DNA of 48,792 nt, taken from contig JAFSMP010000023.1 in the NCBI GenBank assembly GCA_017447875.1, forward strand, positions 1 through 48,792, read 5' to 3'. Below the pieces are notes generated by a model that saw only the letters and a list, made by a program, of their open reading frames with translations, did not search any database and had not been told where the DNA came from. A program made the translations under genes and the position numbers. Shown here in pieces: positions 1 to 9,799 of the stretch (position 1 is the first letter of the stretch; each line of letters opens with the position of its first letter). This DNA is from Paludibacteraceae bacterium. Lineage in GTDB: Bacteria; Bacteroidota; Bacteroidia; Bacteroidales; Paludibacteraceae.

Positions 1-2
1 AC

Positions 3-3000
3 GCCCGCAAGGGCTTCGTCCACCACCATGGTTGACAGCGGCGTATAAGGCAACCAGTTCCAGCCGTGCTCTATCATAACGCCCATCGAGTCGGAAGGCA
101 GCCGCTTGCCGCTAACGGAGAGCTGCGGGTCGAGGGTGGCGTTCGCCGTCTTGGTCGTCCGCAGGATACGCACTTTGTACATTTGGTTCACCGCGAGCTT
201 CAGCGGACCGTTGAAGATCGAGCCGGAGCTCTGGCTGAAGGTCTCCTGATCCTTGACAAGCACGTTCCAACCCTTGTATTGGGGCGTGAAGACGAGGTCG
301 CAGTACTCCGACGGCGGCTCTACGCCGAAGGCGATCCAGTTCCAGTTCTCGTGTACCGGAATGAGTTGCTCTACGCGGTCGGACTTGGTCCAGATAGCCG
401 GTGTGTTGAAATTACCGATCATCGTGTCCTGACGGAAGATGAGCGTCGTCCTTAGTCCTTGGTCACCTGGTACTTGTATATTCGCATCCGTGTAAGCGAT
501 GCCTTTGGAGGCATCCCAGATACGGAAGGAGATGGGTTGGTTCTGGTCGGCGTCGGGGGTGTCGGAGCCGTAGATGATCAGGGTCTCGTACGCCGCGCCG
601 CGTATCTTCTTCGGTGCAGCCACGCCGCGGCACTCGCCTCCAATGAAGGCAGCCACCATGCTCTCGGGGTTCTCCATCAGGATACCGCTGAGGTAAACCT
701 GTCCGATGATGGTCATGGAGTGGTCGTACTTAGTCGGGTCAACGGTCCAGTTAGGCGTCTCGCCGCGCACTTTCATGACGATACGGAGCGGTTCGAGGAT
801 GCCCTTGTTGCCCTGCACGCCTATCGTCACATCGTAGTTGCCTACCGGCACGAGCGGATTGACCGCAAAGCGCAAGGTCTTCGTCTTGAGCGGCTGGACA
901 TCGCTGACAGCTGACGGCTGATAGCTGATAGCTGACGGCTGATAGCTGACGGCTTCGTCGTTTATCAGACTCAGCCACGACGGCATGTTCTCCACCGTGT
1001 AGTACTCGGTCTGGCCGGACTTGTTCTCGATCGTCACATCGAAGGTGTAGTCCTCGCCGTACTGCTTGGTGATATTGACGGAGTCCTTAGCCCAGAGGAG
1101 TGTGTTCTGCTGCACGTAAGCGGTCCACTTGATGGGTTCGGACATGTTGCCATGCAGGTCGTGTACCTCCGCCATGGTTATATTGAGCGTCGTGCCCTCC
1201 AGGTCGCGCGCGGTGACTTCCGTTTCAGCGAGATTGATGACCACCTTGCGCTCGGATGCTACCGGCATTGCCGTGATACGGGTCTCGGAGGGTGCATTCT
1301 TGATTGGCGGAGTTTTTTTGACAGCCATGTATCTCTTCACCTGCACATCGCCGGCGTTGCCTGTGAGGGAACGCGGAGCCATGTTTTCCAGCGTTTCACC
1401 TTTGGTCGCCACACCGTTGATAGTGCTGTCTTTCTCGAACGGATAGTAGGCTACCAGTCCGCGCGAGTAGAGGTCGGCGGTGTCGATGGTGTTGTACATA
1501 TTGCTCAGAAGCCTGTCTTCGGAGAGCGTGGCTTTCCAAATACGCAGTTCATCGATGTAGGCATTGTCCGCGTTCTTGGCGAAGACGAGCGTTGAGCCGC
1601 TGAGGTTCGGTACATCCGCCTCGGCGATGACGGCAGTGCGTGCCCCGTCGAGGTAGAACGAAGCCGCCTGTCCGCGTACCACGTTGAGCGCGAAGTGGTG
1701 CCAGCCGGAGACGTCCGGGAAATCAGTATGGGAGGCTACTGTCCGTGACTTCACGCCGTAGTCCAACACGAGGTTCTTCGCCGTGTCATAACGCAGACAT
1801 AGTTTGTCGGCTTGCAGTTGCATATCGCCCATCACGGTCGGTATCGCCGTCTCAAAGACGGTATCTACCCCGTTGAAGAGCGCCGGATTATACCATAGCT
1901 CGATAGCATAACTGTCGCTCCTTCTTGTCGGTATGAGCGAGATATCCACCTGTGCGCCCGCCATGGAGTCCATACGTAGCGCGTAGTTGGTATTGATAAT
2001 ATCCCATGCGTCTTTGCCTATCAGGTTATGCGTGCGTCGCGCGTCAGCCGCCACGAAGCCGTGTCCCTCGTCCATGCGCCAATAGTTGGTCAGACCGTAG
2101 GTGTAGGTGTCCTTGGACACATACTTGTCGGCTGCCGAAGTAAGCGCATCACGGTAGATATTGTAAATCGCGAGGTCATGGATGTTCGCGTCGATAGGAC
2201 CGAGGTACAGGTAGTTGTCATCACTATAGCTCACTTTATCGATATCTATATCCGAAACAACTTGGTCGGTGAAGAGACGAATGGTCGAATCGCCGTACTG
2301 GGCAATCATATTGAAGGTCATGGTCTCCGCCTTGTAGTTCATGGCAAAGAAGGTCCATTCGTCCATCGGAACGGCTTTCTCGGAAGAGTATTTTGCGCCG
2401 GCGATATTGATTTCCACGAAGCCGTCCCGGTCAATCGAGAGTCCGAAGTTGCCGTCTTCCCCACCCTGACGCAGGATGGTACCATAGTCGTAGTGTTTGA
2501 GCCAGAACTCCATCGAGAAGTTACCGCTAAGGAAGAGCGGGTTCTCCGTCTTTACCTCTTCGCCGTAAGGTCTGATATGCATTGACACCTCGTGGTCGAT
2601 GGGCTGTCCGTTGAGTTTGGCGGTGACGATGATATTCTTGTCTCCCACGTAGCCGGGCACTATGTCTTCGTTGAATTCGACCGCGAGCTGTTCGCCTATA
2701 CCTAATATACCGTTTGCGGGCGCGGGCGTGTAGAGCGGACGCGGGAGCGTCATATCCTTGATTACCTTCGTCACCTCGCTATACGCATACACTTCCTCGT
2801 GTCCGTAGGGCGTCATGGTGAAGGCACGGAACTCATAGTCGCCCTCGGGGTAAGAGATATTATCCTCCATATCGACATTCAGCTTCAGGTCTCCTGTCGG
2901 CGGCAGCATTTCGCAATCCTTGCCCGACAGGTCTTCCTCATTAACCACCCATGTATGGAAGGTTGTCCACTGGGTGTTTCCAGCGAAGCGGTACTGCACA

Positions 3001-6000
3001 CCTACTTTCTTGAGGTTCTTGAACTGGCGGTTGATGCCCGATATTTTCATTTGCAGCAGTCCTTTGCCCGTCGTGGGGTCGGTATTGAGGACGGGGTTCG
3101 CTATCGTCAGATCGACGGGCGAGGAGGACGGTACGAAATGCGCGCTGAGTAAAGCTACATCGTAAATAGTCAACGGCTGATACTGCGAAGCAAACCATAG
3201 TTCGATGCTGTCGAAGTCGAGTATCGACTCATCGGTCTGACGGACGGTAATCACTTTCTGGGTAGTCTGGCCTTGTTCGAGATAGATAGCGCGGTCGGTG
3301 ATCGGCGTGCCGTCCATGAGGATCTCCAAGCCGTGGGGGTTCGTACTCTCGCTTATGCTGAGGTCATAGGAGAAGTTTCTGCCTTGGTTGGTATTGCCCA
3401 TGTTAGTGCAATAGAGTATCGCTGTGGCGGTCTGTCCGGCAGGGATGTCGGTCAGCGTGGTATGCTTGCCCGGTGCTTCGTTGACCTTGCCGATAGAGAT
3501 GAACGGTTGCTCCATTCGTACCGTAGTGTTGCCGAGCGGCAGGTATTGTCCCGCAGCGTTGGTGTAGTAGTGGGTGGAGTCGGCAGGCTCGTAGGGGTTG
3601 TAGGTCTGTCCTCCGAAGAGGGAGAAGATCTTACTGTTGTTGCCGCACTCCGCGTCGTACACATTCATCGAAATATCCACATCGCGGTTGCCGTCGGAGA
3701 GGACATACTCCCACTCCGTGAATCTTCCATTATCATCTCCCGTACCTGTAGTCTGTCCGCCTCCTACGGATGTCTCCAAGTTGGTCTGTATGCCGATGAA
3801 GGCAAAATTCTTGATTTGCCAGCCTTGTTTCCAACCGCCTAACGCCGAGATATTGTATGTTGTGGTCGATTGGTTGAGTCCGGTGGTGTCGTTGCGGTGG
3901 GTGTAGGTGCGGGACGAACCGCCGTCAATGGAATAGTTCTTGAAATTACCGCCGTTGATGGCTTTTATCTTCGCCTCTTCGTTGCGCCGGATGCAGTTTT
4001 GCCAAGCGGTAATCTGGTTGTTGCACCACTCTACGCTGTCCACCTCTTCCTTCTCGGGGTTTTGGGGTGCCACGAAGACGTATGTACCCGCCTCGCCATA
4101 GTTGGAGGCAGAGGGGTCGAGCCATGTGACGCATTTGGCGCGTTTGCCCGTATTGACGTATGAGCGTGCCGCCTGCTCACTTGCCACTTGGGTAAGGAAC
4201 TGCTTGCGCTGGTCTTTCCATTTCGGAATCATCACTTTCTCCAATTCGTACTGCGAATAAGCAAAGGAGGTGCTTACTTTTTCGCCCATTGCCAAAGCGT
4301 CGTCCAATACGATTTCGTACTTGCCGGTCTGCACGTTCTGCTTGATTTGCACCTTGCGGCAGGTACCGATAAGGATATTATTGGAGGTCCCTACATACAC
4401 ATCGCCTTTCGCGCCCACGTATGTTGTATTGCCGGAAGTGGAGACGGATTCGACGGTGGTCGTCTGGAAGACAGAGTCTTTCTTGTGCTCCGTGGACCAA
4501 GTGGATTTCGCTCCGGCAGTGATCTCCGTAGCTACTTTATTTGTATTGATAACTGCCACACCAATACCGGTAGCCGTAGTAACACTTGTACCTAACAGCA
4601 CATCCACCTTCAAGCTATGCTCTCCATTGACCTCCCAGCTGTCGTATTTCGTCACGGTGCGTACGGTACCTGTTTTGAGGGTGGTGTATGAGTGTGCTCC
4701 GTAGGGGTCGCGGAGGATGAATTTCACATTGTCCGGTCCTTTGGTAACGAAGTTGTTTCCGGTAGTGAGCGCGCCCAACACGATAGCATCCATCCGGTAG
4801 GGTTCGTAGGTGCGGTCGTCACGCTTGAGGGTGATATTGAAGTGGCGGCTGAAGGGTTTGACGATGTTGGGCAAGCCGACCGTCCATGGGATTCGTGCGC
4901 GCCCGTTCCGGTCAAGCGTGATCTTGTTGTACATCATCTCGTAGATTTCGCCGGGGGTGTATCGCGTAGAGTCCTCCGGCGCATCGTAGATCACTTGCTG
5001 GTAGGAAGACATCTCGTTTCCGATCGTCAGTTCCTGTCCGTTGAGGTTGACCGTGTCGGTGACGGGGAGGGCACCGTCATAGTTGGTGTAAGTCTCGTAG
5101 GCGTGTACCGCATATTCGACTCCGTCTAACATCTTATAGACCGGATAGCCGAACATATAATGTATGCCGAGGCTGTCCAAGGTATAGAGATTGCGCACGG
5201 TGTCGTTGTGCTCCTCGTCGATCGCAATGATGACGGAGTCGAGTCCGAACGCGCCTCCGGCGTGTCCCGTCTCCGCCACATCGACTTGCGGCGTGGAGTA
5301 ATAGGTCAGCACTTTCTTGGTGTTGTAGGAGTAGTGGTTATAGACCGTGTCTCCCTGCTCGGTCAGGCGGCAGATAGAGTCCGTCTGATCCAGACTGGGG
5401 TTGGTGAGGTCCACATCCGAGAGGGCGGTGAACTCTACGCCCCCGTTCTTCTCTACCACCACGCTCTGCATCACATACTTGAGCGGCGGGAGGAGGGCGG
5501 AGAACTCGCCCGTCAGGGAGTCGGTTACGATTTTGATATATTTCGCTTCCGCTGCGCCTGCGTCGGTCCATGCGTGGCTTCGGATAGAAGCGGTGTCGCT
5601 CTCGTAGGTGCGGACGGTCTTGGCAGGGGTGATATAGTCGTTCTCGCAGTTGAAGGAGAAGGAAGCGTTGTTGAGTTTGAGGGTGATGGTAGCCGCACCG
5701 ATATTGTTGTGCGACTCTCCGAAGCCGACCGGAATAGTGTCGTTGTATTTCGCACCGGCTACACGCCCGACGAAGTTAACGAGCGTCGAGTCGATGAAGT
5801 CATGCTGTACGCGGTCCGCGAAGTTGTAGGTGCCCTCTATCGGGAAGCGTCCGCCATCGACGAGGGTGTGTCCCATCAGTTGGGCTTCCACATAGTGTTC
5901 GCCGATCGGTACGCTGATGGAGTAGTAGCCGTTCGCGTCGGTCTGCAGCGCCTTGCCGTTGGCGCTGGCAGCCATACCGTCTATAGAGAGCTGGATGCCC

Positions 6001-9000
6001 TCGGCGGGTATGTTCGTGCCGGCATAGTAGATATGTCCGGTCATGGGGAAGGACGACTCGTCCGTGAAGTCGATATTGTTCATCGTGAGCACGTTCGGCG
6101 TGATCATGAACGAGCGTGAGGTGGGGTTGAACTTATGAATACCCTTCTCCGGCACGACGGTATAGGTGGAGCCGCTACCCAAGAACGGAATACCGCTGAT
6201 GGAGTAGTCGCCTGTTTCCGAAGTAACGCCGTAGCGCGACAGTTGTTCTTCGGCAGGCAGGATAACGGAAGGCGTTATGTTCTTGCCTACCGTAGCGTGC
6301 CGTCCGTTAGGCTGGTCGCTGAGGTAAGAGGCGTCGAAGGCATAACGCTCCAAACCTTCGTCCAAGGGCCAGTAGAGCGCCAAATCTTTCTCACGTCCGG
6401 TCAGCGTGCGGTCGAAGTAACTGTTTTTCTCAGCCTCTTCGAGTATCTTCTTGTACACACGCACCTCGGCGAAGTTGCCCTTGAACGCCTGCGCATCGGT
6501 GATACCCTCTGCACCGCCGAGCGAGAATGGCAACATAACGGGATCGCCCATGATAGCGAAGGTCTGTACCGCTCCCTTATCCACCTGCACGCTCATTCGG
6601 TTGCCGGTCTTGCTCAATGTCAGCAAGGAATACTTGCCGACAGGGAGTTTCACATCGAGAGAAGCTATTATTATATTATGTTTGAAATCAACGGGGGTAT
6701 AAGAACTTTCCCACGAACCGTCGCCACTATCCGTGAACGTCGTTTGTGTGAGAACACGCTCGCTCCAATAATCTGTATAATTGGAGCCATCCCAATGGAC
6801 CGTACTGCCAAAAGTGATTGTACCGCAAGTGCTAATACCCCAATATGTATCATCTTTATCATAATACGCTCGACCTACACAGTCGATACTTTCGTCGCCT
6901 TTTGTTGGTATCACTTTGGTCACGGAGTTTGCAATAGTGATGTTGCCGCATGAACCATATGTGCCTGATCCTATGCCGGGACTACGGTAACCTCCTGTTG
7001 CAATAATGGTACCCCCTGTGATGGTGATGTCGCCACAGGAGGTTTTATCATACCCTCCACCAATGCCCGCAGCACTACCGCCACCCTCAGCCGTAATATC
7101 ACCGCCCTCTATTACTATATTACCGCAGCTTATCTTAAACCCGCCTCCGATACCGCAGCCGTAGCCATTTGATGAGGCATTGAGTGAACCGGTACCCTTG
7201 ATGGTGAGCGTCTTGTTCTGAGCAATATAGATACCCGGATAGTACCAATGGAATCCTTTGATGGTATTGTTACCTTCCAACACAATGGTAGCATTCCCCG
7301 GACAGGTGATACCCGCCCATTTGTAATTTTCATTATTCGTACCATTGATGGTCACATTGCGAAGACATACGGTAGCCCCATCGGCAATGGAAATCTTGTA
7401 ATTGCCGTTCAAGGTGCCCATTAAGATATCTTTGTCCTGCGCCGTATAGTCGCCGGTAAGGGTAGAAAGATCAATAATTTTCTCTCCGTACCTCTCATAG
7501 CACAGATTATAGACGGAATCCGTGACAGTCCCGGCATTCTTTTTCAGAGTAATCAGTCCGACTCCCGGGATATTGGCGAGTACCGCTCCGTCGTTCATTC
7601 CTTCTTCGGGACGTACGAAGAACTGCACGGTATAATCCTTTTTGCTGCCGAAGATTTTTTCTATCTCCGTTTCGGACGCTTTCCATGCTATACCTTCCGA
7701 AGCGCCATAGACATACTGGGAGGTAGTCTTCACGGTGTTGCCGTTGCCCGTGTCCGCCGGTCGCAGCCATAGTCGTACTCCCGGAACGGCGGTACCGGTA
7801 CCGAAGCTGACGCGCCCGCCCACTGCACCGCGTGCCTGCGAGAAGCCCACGGCATAGAGTGTGCTTTGCAGCACTCCCGCCTCAAAGAGCTGGGCACGGT
7901 ACTCGTAGTAATAGCCCGGCATGGCGTTGATGTCATCGTAGGAGTAGTTGGCATCCGCGCCGTTGTAGGAATAGATCTGTATGAAATCGTCGTCGGAGTT
8001 GAGGTAGCGGCGGGAGATGATGAAGTTGCAGTTGGCAGTACCCGCCTGCTGCGCTTTCCACGCGAGTGTGACAACATTGGCGTGCACGCCCTTGGTGGCA
8101 GTAAAGTCAATGAGTTTGGCACCGGCTAAGAGTCCCGCCGTGACGGGCAGGCTCTCGAAGCGGTAGCCTCCCGCGAGTTCCAGACGGACCTTATACTGAT
8201 AGCGGACGATGGAGTTAGGCAGGTCTTTGTCTTCATACGGGAGTTTCACTCCGGCAGCCGGGTTGGCATCGCCGCTGGCGGTGTCGTACTCGCTCCATGG
8301 TCCGTCCGCCGTCGTGCGGCGAAGGATCTTGAACGTGACGGAAGCGTCATCTACCGGCACACGGCTGTATTGCCATGTCAGATACACGGAGCTCTTTTGG
8401 GTGGTGTCCTGCTGCAGGTTGTAGATAGTCACCACCGGGGCGGTGTTCACCAACGCCGAGTTAGAGCCTACCTTGGAGAGCAGGTCGTCAGAGAGGTTGT
8501 TGAGCGAAGCCTCGCTGATACCGGTATTGCCGATATAGTCGGAAGGTATATTGACTACCATATATTTATAATAGGTGCCTATCTCCGCATCGTCGTCGGT
8601 GAAAGTCATTGCGCCTCCGCTTGTTCTTGTGAGCGCGCCGCGTTTGCTCCACGAGGCGCCGGACTTGGGATTGCCGTTGGCGTCCGTCTGGATACGGTAG
8701 ATATAGGGCGTGACATCGAGGTAGTTGTTGTCCTTGGGGGTCGTCCAAGTCAGCACCGTCTGGTGGTCAAACTGGTGGTACTCGGTAGTGATAGCACCCG
8801 GAGCAGGCACAATCTTGAAGGCATCCTCCTTGGAGTCGGAGTTGGTGCGGCGGTTGAACCAGTTGCTCGGGTCCTTGACACCGTGGACCGCTGTCACCTT
8901 GTAATTGATGCGAGCGGGGTTGCCCACGCCGTCGGGGAAGGAGACCTCCTCGTTCTTCTCGTTCGAGCCCGCCTCGTAGGTCTTGGAGAGGGTGGCGGTG

Positions 9001-9755
9001 GTGCCGTCCTGTTTGACGAAGGTATAGACGACATCGTAGGTAGCCTGACGCATACGGACGGAGCTGAGTTTGCTGTCTATGTCGTTAGGCAGTTGGGGCA
9101 CGGTGAAGGTCAGTTTGTCGATGCCGGTGCGCTCGATCTTGTATGACTTCCAATCGTAGTCATACAGCCCGAGGTGGTCGCTCGTGCCTACCCATGACGA
9201 CAGCGTCTTGTCGTACCATTTGCCATCGGAGTGCTTGAAGTGGAAATAGATCTTCCAGCCGCCGCCTGCCATCTCGGATGAGTAGTAGAAATCGACTTTG
9301 GCGGTCATGTAGTGGTTGTCGCTGCCCCATTTTTTGAGCCAGTAACTGCTCTCGTCGGTGCCGATCTCGGAGCTGCCGGAGGAGTTGGTGAAATACGCCT
9401 TGGCGTTCGGCATCACTAACTGGGCTTTGACCTCGGCAGTCTCGTTCTCGTCGTCGCCTTCGTTGATGTACTTGAACTTCAAGAGGTCCACACTCTTGGA
9501 GCCGTTGGTAGCTGTGACCGTACCTTCCTGACAGTAGGTATTACCCCAGTCGAGGTCGGCGAGGAAGACCTCTAAATAGAGGTGGTCGGTGTAATGGGTG
9601 GCGGAGTACTTGTCCTCGTTGAGCACCCAGTCCGCCGCCATGGCGGCAGTAGTTCCCGCGGTCATGAGCAGCAGCATAGCCGCCACTCTCGCGCCACTCT
9701 CGCGCCACTCCGATAAGTGAGTAATCAGTCTTCCGACTGTCGATTTTGTTTTCAT
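3..9755 (-). CDS. Giant secreted multidomain surface protein, C-terminus beyond window
   Basis: An open frame runs without a stop from an ATG at 9755 to the left edge, giving 3,251 residues and continuing. Residues 1-40 look like a signal peptide ending AMA. Visible parts in order: fibronectin III-like segments (about 250-650), a glycine-rich block with GIGGG and ITGGT repeats that suggests a beta-helix (about 830-945), a LamG-like domain (about 1020-1155), a carboxypeptidase-regulatory-like beta sandwich with DANGYYSI (about 1237-1300), two more LamG-like domains (about 2400-2540 and 2600-2760), and tryptophan-rich NWNW segments near the left edge. It starts 44 bases after the fimbrillin-like gene and is probably cotranscribed. 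Such proteins are usually exported adhesin or glycan-binding proteins; a type IX sorting tail cannot be checked because the end is missing. Exact function unknown. Confidence 0.85.
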   Translation of the reverse strand, partial: MKTKSTVGRLITHLSEWRESGARVAAMLLLMTAGTTAAMAADWVLNEDKYSATHYTDHLYLEVFLADLDWGNTYCQEGTVTATNGSKSVDLLKFKYINEGDDENETAEVKAQLVMPNAKAYFTNSSGSSEIGTDESSYWLKKWGSDNHYMTAKVDFYYSSEMAGGGWKIYFHFKHSDGKWYDKTLSSWVGTSDHLGLYDYDWKSYKIERTGIDKLTFTVPQLPNDIDSKLSSVRMRQATYDVVYTFVKQDGTTATLSKTYEAGSNEKNEEVSFPDGVGNPARINYKVTAVHGVKDPSNWFNRRTNSDSKEDAFKIVPAPGAITTEYHQFDHQTVLTWTTPKDNNYLDVTPYIYRIQTDANGNPKSGASWSKRGALTRTSGGAMTFTDDDAEIGTYYKYMVVNIPSDYIGNTGISEASLNNLSDDLLSKVGSNSALVNTAPVVTIYNLQQDTTQKSSVYLTWQYSRVPVDDASVTFKILRRTTADGPWSEYDTASGDANPAAGVKLPYEDKDLPNSIVRYQYKVRLELAGGYRFESLPVTAGLLAGAKLIDFTATKGVHANVVTLAWKAQQAGTANCNFIISRRYLNSDDDFIQIYSYNGADANYSYDDINAMPGYYYEYRAQLFEAGVLQSTLYAVGFSQARGAVGGRVSFGTGTAVPGVRLWLRPADTGNGNTVKTTSQYVYGASEGIAWKASETEIEKIFGSKKDYTVQFFVRPEEGMNDGAVLANIPGVGLITLKKNAGTVTDSVYNLCYERYGEKIIDLSTLTGDYTAQDKDILMGTLNGNYKISIADGATVCLRNVTINGTNNENYKWAGITCPGNATIVLEGNNTIKGFHWYYPGIYIAQNKTLTIKGTGSLNASSNGYGCGIGGGFKISCGNIVIEGGDITAEGGGSAAGIGGGYDKTSCGDITITGGTIIATGGYRSPGIGSGTYGSCGNITIANSVTKVIPTKGDESIDCVGRAYYDKDDTYWGISTCGTITFGSTVHWDGSNYTDYWSERVLTQTTFTDSGDGSWESSYTPVDFKHNIIIASLDVKLPVGKYSLLTLSKTGNRMSVQVDKGAVQTFAIMGDPVMLPFSLGGAEGITDAQAFKGNFAEVRVYKKILEEAEKNSYFDRTLTGREKDLALYWPLDEGLERYAFDASYLSDQPNGRHATVGKNITPSVILPAEEQLSRYGVTSETGDYSISGIPFLGSGSTYTVVPEKGIHKFNPTSRSFMITPNVLTMNNIDFTDESSFPMTGHIYYAGTNIPAEGIQLSIDGMAASANGKALQTDANGYYSISVPIGEHYVEAQLMGHTLVDGGRFPIEGTYNFADRVQHDFIDSTLVNFVGRVAGAKYNDTIPVGFGESHNNIGAATITLKLNNASFSFNCENDYITPAKTVRTYESDTASIRSHAWTDAGAAEAKYIKIVTDSLTGEFSALLPPLKYVMQSVVVEKNGGVEFTALSDVDLTNPSLDQTDSICRLTEQGDTVYNHYSYNTKKVLTYYSTPQVDVAETGHAGGAFGLDSVIIAIDEEHNDTVRNLYTLDSLGIHYMFGYPVYKMLDGVEYAVHAYETYTNYDGALPVTDTVNLNGQELTIGNEMSSYQQVIYDAPEDSTRYTPGEIYEMMYNKITLDRNGRARIPWTVGLPNIVKPFSRHFNITLKRDDRTYEPYRMDAIVLGALTTGNNFVTKGPDNVKFILRDPYGAHSYTTLKTGTVRTVTKYDSWEVNGEHSLKVDVLLGTSVTTATGIGVAVINTNKVATEITAGAKSTWSTEHKKDSVFQTTTVESVSTSGNTTYVGAKGDVYVGTSNNILIGTCRKVQIKQNVQTGKYEIVLDDALAMGEKVSTSFAYSQYELEKVMIPKWKDQRKQFLTQVASEQAARSYVNTGKRAKCVTWLDPSASNYGEAGTYVFVAPQNPEKEEVDSVEWCNNQITAWQNCIRRNEEAKIKAINGGNFKNYSIDGGSSRTYTHRNDTTGLNQSTTTYNISALGGWKQGWQIKNFAFIGIQTNLETSVGGGQTTGTGDDNGRFTEWEYVLSDGNRDVDISMNVYDAECGNNSKIFSLFGGQTYNPYEPADSTHYYTNAAGQYLPLGNTTVRMEQPFISIGKVNEAPGKHTTLTDIPAGQTATAILYCTNMGNTNQGRNFSYDLSISESTNPHGLEILMDGTPITDRAIYLEQGQTTQKVITVRQTDESILDFDSIELWFASQYQPLTIYDVALLSAHFVPSSSPVDLTIANPVLNTDPTTGKGLLQMKISGINRQFKNLKKVGVQYRFAGNTQWTTFHTWVVNEEDLSGKDCEMLPPTGDLKLNVDMEDNISYPEGDYEFRAFTMTPYGHEEVYAYSEVTKVIKDMTLPRPLYTPAPANGILGIGEQLAVEFNEDIVPGYVGDKNIIVTAKLNGQPIDHEVSMHIRPYGEEVKTENPLFLSGNFSMEFWLKHYDYGTILRQGGEDGNFGLSIDRDGFVEINIAGAKYSSEKAVPMDEWTFFAMNYKAETMTFNMIAQYGDSTIRLFTDQVVSDIDIDKVSYSDDNYLYLGPIDANIHDLAIYNIYRDALTSAADKYVSKDTYTYGLTNYWRMDEGHGFVAADARRTHNLIGKDAWDIINTNYALRMDSMAGAQVDISLIPTRRSDSYAIELWYNPALFNGVDTVFETAIPTVMGDMQLQADKLCLRYDTAKNLVLDYGVKSRTVASHTDFPDVSGWHHFALNVVRGQAASFYLDGARTAVIAEADVPNLSGSTLVFAKNADNAYIDELRIWKATLSEDRLLSNMYNTIDTADLYSRGLVAYYPFEKDSTINGVATKGETLENMAPRSLTGNAGDVQVKRYMAVKKTPPIKNAPSETRITAMPVASERKVVINLAETEVTARDLEGTTLNITMAEVHDLHGNMSEPIKWTAYVQQNTLLWAKDSVNITKQYGEDYTFDVTIENKSGQTEYYTVENMPSWLSLINDEAVSYQPSAISYQPSAVSDVQPLKTKTLRFAVNPLVPVGNYDVTIGVQGNKGILEPLRIVMKVRGETPNWTVDPTKYDHSMTIIGQVYLSGILMENPESMVAAFIGGECRGVAAPKKIRGAAYETLIIYGSDTPDADQNQPISFRIWDASKGIAYTDANIQVPGDQGLRTTLIFRQDTMIGNFNTPAIWTKSDRVEQLIPVHENWNWIAFGVEPPSEYCDLVFTPQYKGWNVLVKDQETFSQSSGSIFNGPLKLAVNQMYKVRILRTTKTANATLDPQLSVSGKRLPSDSMGVMIEHGWNWLPYTPLSTMVVDEALAG
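908..954. repeat. Short word-like tandem repeat inside the giant gene
   Basis: Variants of the words GCTGATA and GCTGACGG alternate here for about 47 bases. On the minus strand they read in frame as a run of SYQPSA-type residues (about 2934-2950) between two domains of the giant protein. Similar words occur in clpB at 43724-43754. Confidence 0.7.
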
Positions 9756-9799
9756 AAATGTTATTGTTTTTAGTTTGTCAAATTATCTTATTTTGCTCT

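Noticed and set aside
66-9146. Many long plus-strand open frames (up to about 320 codons) across the first 9 kb
   Set aside because: They lie opposite the continuous giant minus-strand frame, have arginine/valine-rich composition of antisense frames and no recognisable domains or promoters.
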